Source: Actinokineospora auranticolor
GTDB lineage: Bacteria > Actinomycetota > Actinomycetes > Mycobacteriales > Pseudonocardiaceae
Assembly (NCBI RefSeq): GCF_002934265.1
Contig: NZ_PTIX01000001.1
Coordinates: 496,001 to 560,000, forward strand
Direction: 5' to 3'
Length of the DNA stretch: 64,000 bases
Below, in pieces: positions 62,337-64,000 of the stretch; position 1 is the stretch's first letter, and each line of letters opens with the position of its first letter. The translations under genes were made by a program, and so were the position numbers. The notes below the pieces were generated by a model. The model was not told the origin of the DNA. It was given only the letters and a program-made list of their open reading frames with translations, and searched no databases.

Positions 62337-63275
62337 GTGACTGTGATCGGCGACACGTTGGGCATCGGTGACCTGGCGCGCCGCACGGGCGTGCCCGTCC
62401 GCACCATCCGCTTCTACTGCGACGAGGGCGTCTTGGCGCCGGTGCGCAGCGCGGGCGGCCACCGCCGCTTCGCCCCGGACGCCGTCGGCAGGCTGGACCT
62501 GGTCCGCCGCTTGCGGGCACTGGGCCTCGGCCTCCCGGTCATCACCGCGGTGCTGGCGGGGGAGCGGTCCCTGGCGGAGGCCATCGCCGCCGAACGGGCC
62601 GGGCTGGACGTGGAGTTGGCGGCGATGGCCTGGCGCCGGGCGTCGTTGCGCGCGGTCGAGCAGGCGAGCCCCACCGAGCGCGCCGCCCGGTTGGCACTGC
62701 TGGCCGCCGCCCACGACGGCCCCGCCGCGCACGACACCCTGGTCACCTTCTGGCGCGACCGCTTCACCAACCCCCTGCCGAGCGCCGCCATCGAGATGTT
62801 CCTCGACGCGAGCGCCCCACCCCCGCCGCCGGAGCCGACCCCGGATCAGGTCGTCGCCTACGCGGGCATGGTCGCGGTAGTCGGCGACCACGCCCTGTCG
62901 GCGGAACTGCGCTCCAGCGCCCACGCCAACCGCATGGTCATCACCGACGAGGCCGCGCTCCAGGACGGCGTCGGCCTGGCCTGCAAATCCGCCCTGCCCC
63001 GCGTCGTGGCGGGCGAGGCGCCGGGGCCGAGCCCGGAACTGGACCTGTTCATCGCCACCCACGCCGCCACCCGCCGCCGCCGCGACACGGAGTCCTTCCG
63101 CCGGGAACTGCTCGCCGATGTCGCGGTGGACCGCCACCCCCGGATGCGCCGCTACTGGGCGAACGTCCGAGTGGTCACCGAGGTCCCCGCCGCCCTCGGC
63201 GAGGCCCACACCTGGCTGCTGGACTCCCTGGCCCACACCCTGGAGGGCGACCCGCGCCAACGGGAAGCCAGGTAG
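62337..63275 (+). CDS. MerR-family transcriptional regulator with long effector domain
   Basis: The 312-residue protein has a MerR winged helix (IGDLARRTGVPVRTIRFYCD, then GGHRRFAPDAVGRL). A 230-residue C-terminal helical domain follows, much longer than that of metal-sensing MerRs and typical of ligand-sensing, drug-type regulators. GTG 62337 is preferred over GTG 62325 because GGAGG lies five bases upstream and 62325 is inside the operator-like repeat. It is divergent from the mycothiol-dependent enzyme. Confidence 0.88.
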   Translation: MTVIGDTLGIGDLARRTGVPVRTIRFYCDEGVLAPVRSAGGHRRFAPDAVGRLDLVRRLRALGLGLPVITAVLAGERSLAEAIAAERAGLDVELAAMAWRRASLRAVEQASPTERAARLALLAAAHDGPAAHDTLVTFWRDRFTNPLPSAAIEMFLDASAPPPPPEPTPDQVVAYAGMVAVVGDHALSAELRSSAHANRMVITDEAALQDGVGLACKSALPRVVAGEAPGPSPELDLFIATHAATRRRRDTESFRRELLADVAVDRHPRMRRYWANVRVVTEVPAALGEAHTWLLDSLAHTLEGDPRQREAR

Positions 63276-63303
63276 TCCCACCGCGACCGGGCTACCACTG
63301 TCC

Positions 63304-63771
63304 CTAGTGGACTCGTGTTTGTTCGGTCCGGTGGCGCATGATCTCGTTGGCCCGGCGGGCGAAGTCGAGCAGCAACGCCTGTTGTTCGACCGGGTACCCC
63401 GCCACCAGCGCCGCGTAGGCGGTCCCGAGTTCGTCGAAGACCGCCCGCAGGTGCGCGTACGCGCCGTCGGGGACGAGTTCGACGAGTACCTTCCGTCGGT
63501 CCGCGGTGTCCCGTTGGCGTCGGACGAAGCCCGCCTTCTCCATCCGGTCGACCACCGCCGTGATGGCCCCGCCCCGGGACAGGCCCATCCGGGTCGCGAG
63601 GTGGCCCGCCGGCATCGGTCCCTCGTTGTCCAACACCGCCAGGCAGTGCACGTCCGTGACGTGGATGCCCGCTCGGCTCGCGACAGCGGCGTGGAACAGC
63701 ACCGCGTGGTTGGCGGCCAGGCGGTGCTCGGCGCGTAACGCGTCGACCAGGTCGGTGGGTGATGTGAGCAT
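63304..63771 (-). CDS. MarR-family transcriptional regulator
   Basis: The 155-residue protein has a MarR winged helix (GIHVTDVHCLAVLDNEG, MGLSRGGAITAVVDRMEKAG) and the wing (RQRDTADRRKVLVELV). It is preceded at its promoter by an AGAG/CTCT inverted repeat. The MFS gene at the right edge is encoded upstream on the same strand, and may be its target. Confidence 0.88.
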   Translation of the reverse strand: MLTSPTDLVDALRAEHRLAANHAVLFHAAVASRAGIHVTDVHCLAVLDNEGPMPAGHLATRMGLSRGGAITAVVDRMEKAGFVRRQRDTADRRKVLVELVPDGAYAHLRAVFDELGTAYAALVAGYPVEQQALLLDFARRANEIMRHRTEQTRVH

Positions 63772-63778
63772 CCCAACC

Positions 63779-63795
63779 CTCTCTGAGATAGAGAG
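63779..63795. promoter_or_regulatory. Inverted repeat upstream of the MarR gene
   Basis: CTCTCT-GAGAT-AGAGAG starts 8 bases upstream of the MarR start codon, a candidate autoregulatory operator. Confidence 0.55.
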
Positions 63796-63859
63796 AGTAC
63801 AAGGTCGTTCTACTCCCTCGCGGTGACACCGCTCGGCAGCGTAACTCGCGGGTGGGTGC

Positions 63860-64000
63860 TCAGACGAGCACCGCCTGCCGCGCCGACCCGGCTCGGCGGC
63901 GGATGGTCGGGCGGAGCAGCAGCTGCCCGGTGGCGCCCGCCAGGCCCGTGCCGAGGCAGGTCAACCACAGGGTGGTGCTGCCGAAGTCGTGCAGCAGCCA
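63860..64000 (-). CDS. MFS transporter, C-terminal fragment (runs off right edge)
   Basis: A 46-codon open frame on the minus strand ends at a TGA at 63860-63862. It reads a final membrane helix (STTLWLTCLGTGLAGATGQLL) and a basic tail ([17 protein letters not shown]), the usual end of an MFS efflux protein. The rest is outside the window. It lies upstream of the MarR gene on the same strand. Confidence 0.6.
   Translation of the reverse strand, partial: WLLHDFGSTTLWLTCLGTGLAGATGQLLLRPTIRRRAGSARQAVLV

Noticed and set aside
62325-63275. Upstream GTG start for the MerR gene
   Set aside because: It lies inside the inverted-repeat operator and has no good ribosome-binding site, while GTG 62337 has GGAGG.

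Overview
The window is GC-rich actinobacterial chromosome, most likely from a member of the Pseudonocardiaceae. This is an inference from very high G/C at third codon positions, many GTG starts, ATGA/GTGA stop-start overlaps, a mycothiol-dependent enzyme family, an ECF42 sigma factor with its DGPF partner, and lipoproteins with Ala-rich signals. It is ordinary accessory chromosome carrying regulators, secreted proteins, small catabolic islands and transporters. I see no rRNA, tRNA, CRISPR array, intact insertion sequence, prophage or large biosynthetic gene cluster.

Layout. 0-2.3 kb: 5' part of a NACHT NTPase gene, a small secreted protein and a secreted GON-domain protein. 2.3-5.4 kb: carboxylate-amine ligase, diiron heme-oxygenase-like enzyme, CDGSH protein and HemK-type methyltransferase. 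5.5-10.6 kb: M20 peptidase, then a two-gene unit ending in a 953-residue membrane M48-type protease with an extracytoplasmic C-terminal domain. 10.67-11.06 kb: guanidine-III riboswitch in front of a Gdx/SugE guanidinium exporter. 11.2-13.7 kb: orphan SMODS-associated NUDIX protein and three uncharacterised genes. 13.9-16.4 kb: RibD-like reductase, DGPF protein and its ECF42 sigma factor, with a matching promoter. 16.4-17.6 kb: RtcB.

17.9-25.8 kb is probably a beta-alanine or beta-alanyl-peptide catabolic island: omega-aminotransferase, (methyl)malonate-semialdehyde dehydrogenase, PucR regulator, APC permease, TetR regulator and P1-family (DmpA/BapA-like) aminopeptidase. 25.8-36.9 kb is mostly signalling and unknown genes: a protein with a PD-ExK motif, a lipoprotein, an RsbW-like ATPase, a Ser/Thr kinase, a WGR/beta-propeller protein, a MerR-PP2C fusion, a broken YVTN-propeller gene, a MazG-like enzyme, and a two-component system divergent from a MacB-like ABC exporter. 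40.6-46.3 kb holds an NB-ARC protein that stops inside its TPR repeats, a TetR/SDR pair, an RNA ligase with an N-terminal ribbon-helix-helix-like segment, and an MpaB-like oxygenase.

46.4-60.1 kb is the most coherent block. It has a five-gene minus-strand operon (zinc alcohol dehydrogenase, aldo/keto reductase, two HSL-type esterases, MFS transporter), a divergent SDR, an Opp-type ABC importer in which one permease is fused to one ATPase, a TetR regulator and an alpha/beta hydrolase. A TCTACG-based element, a perfect palindrome TCTACGATCGTAGA at the last gene, recurs in four promoters of this block. This suggests one TetR-controlled regulon that imports and degrades an unidentified ester- or amide-type compound. 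The right end holds a secreted trypsin-like protease, a small secreted protein, a divergent mycothiol-enzyme/MerR pair, a MarR regulator and the C-terminus of an MFS transporter.
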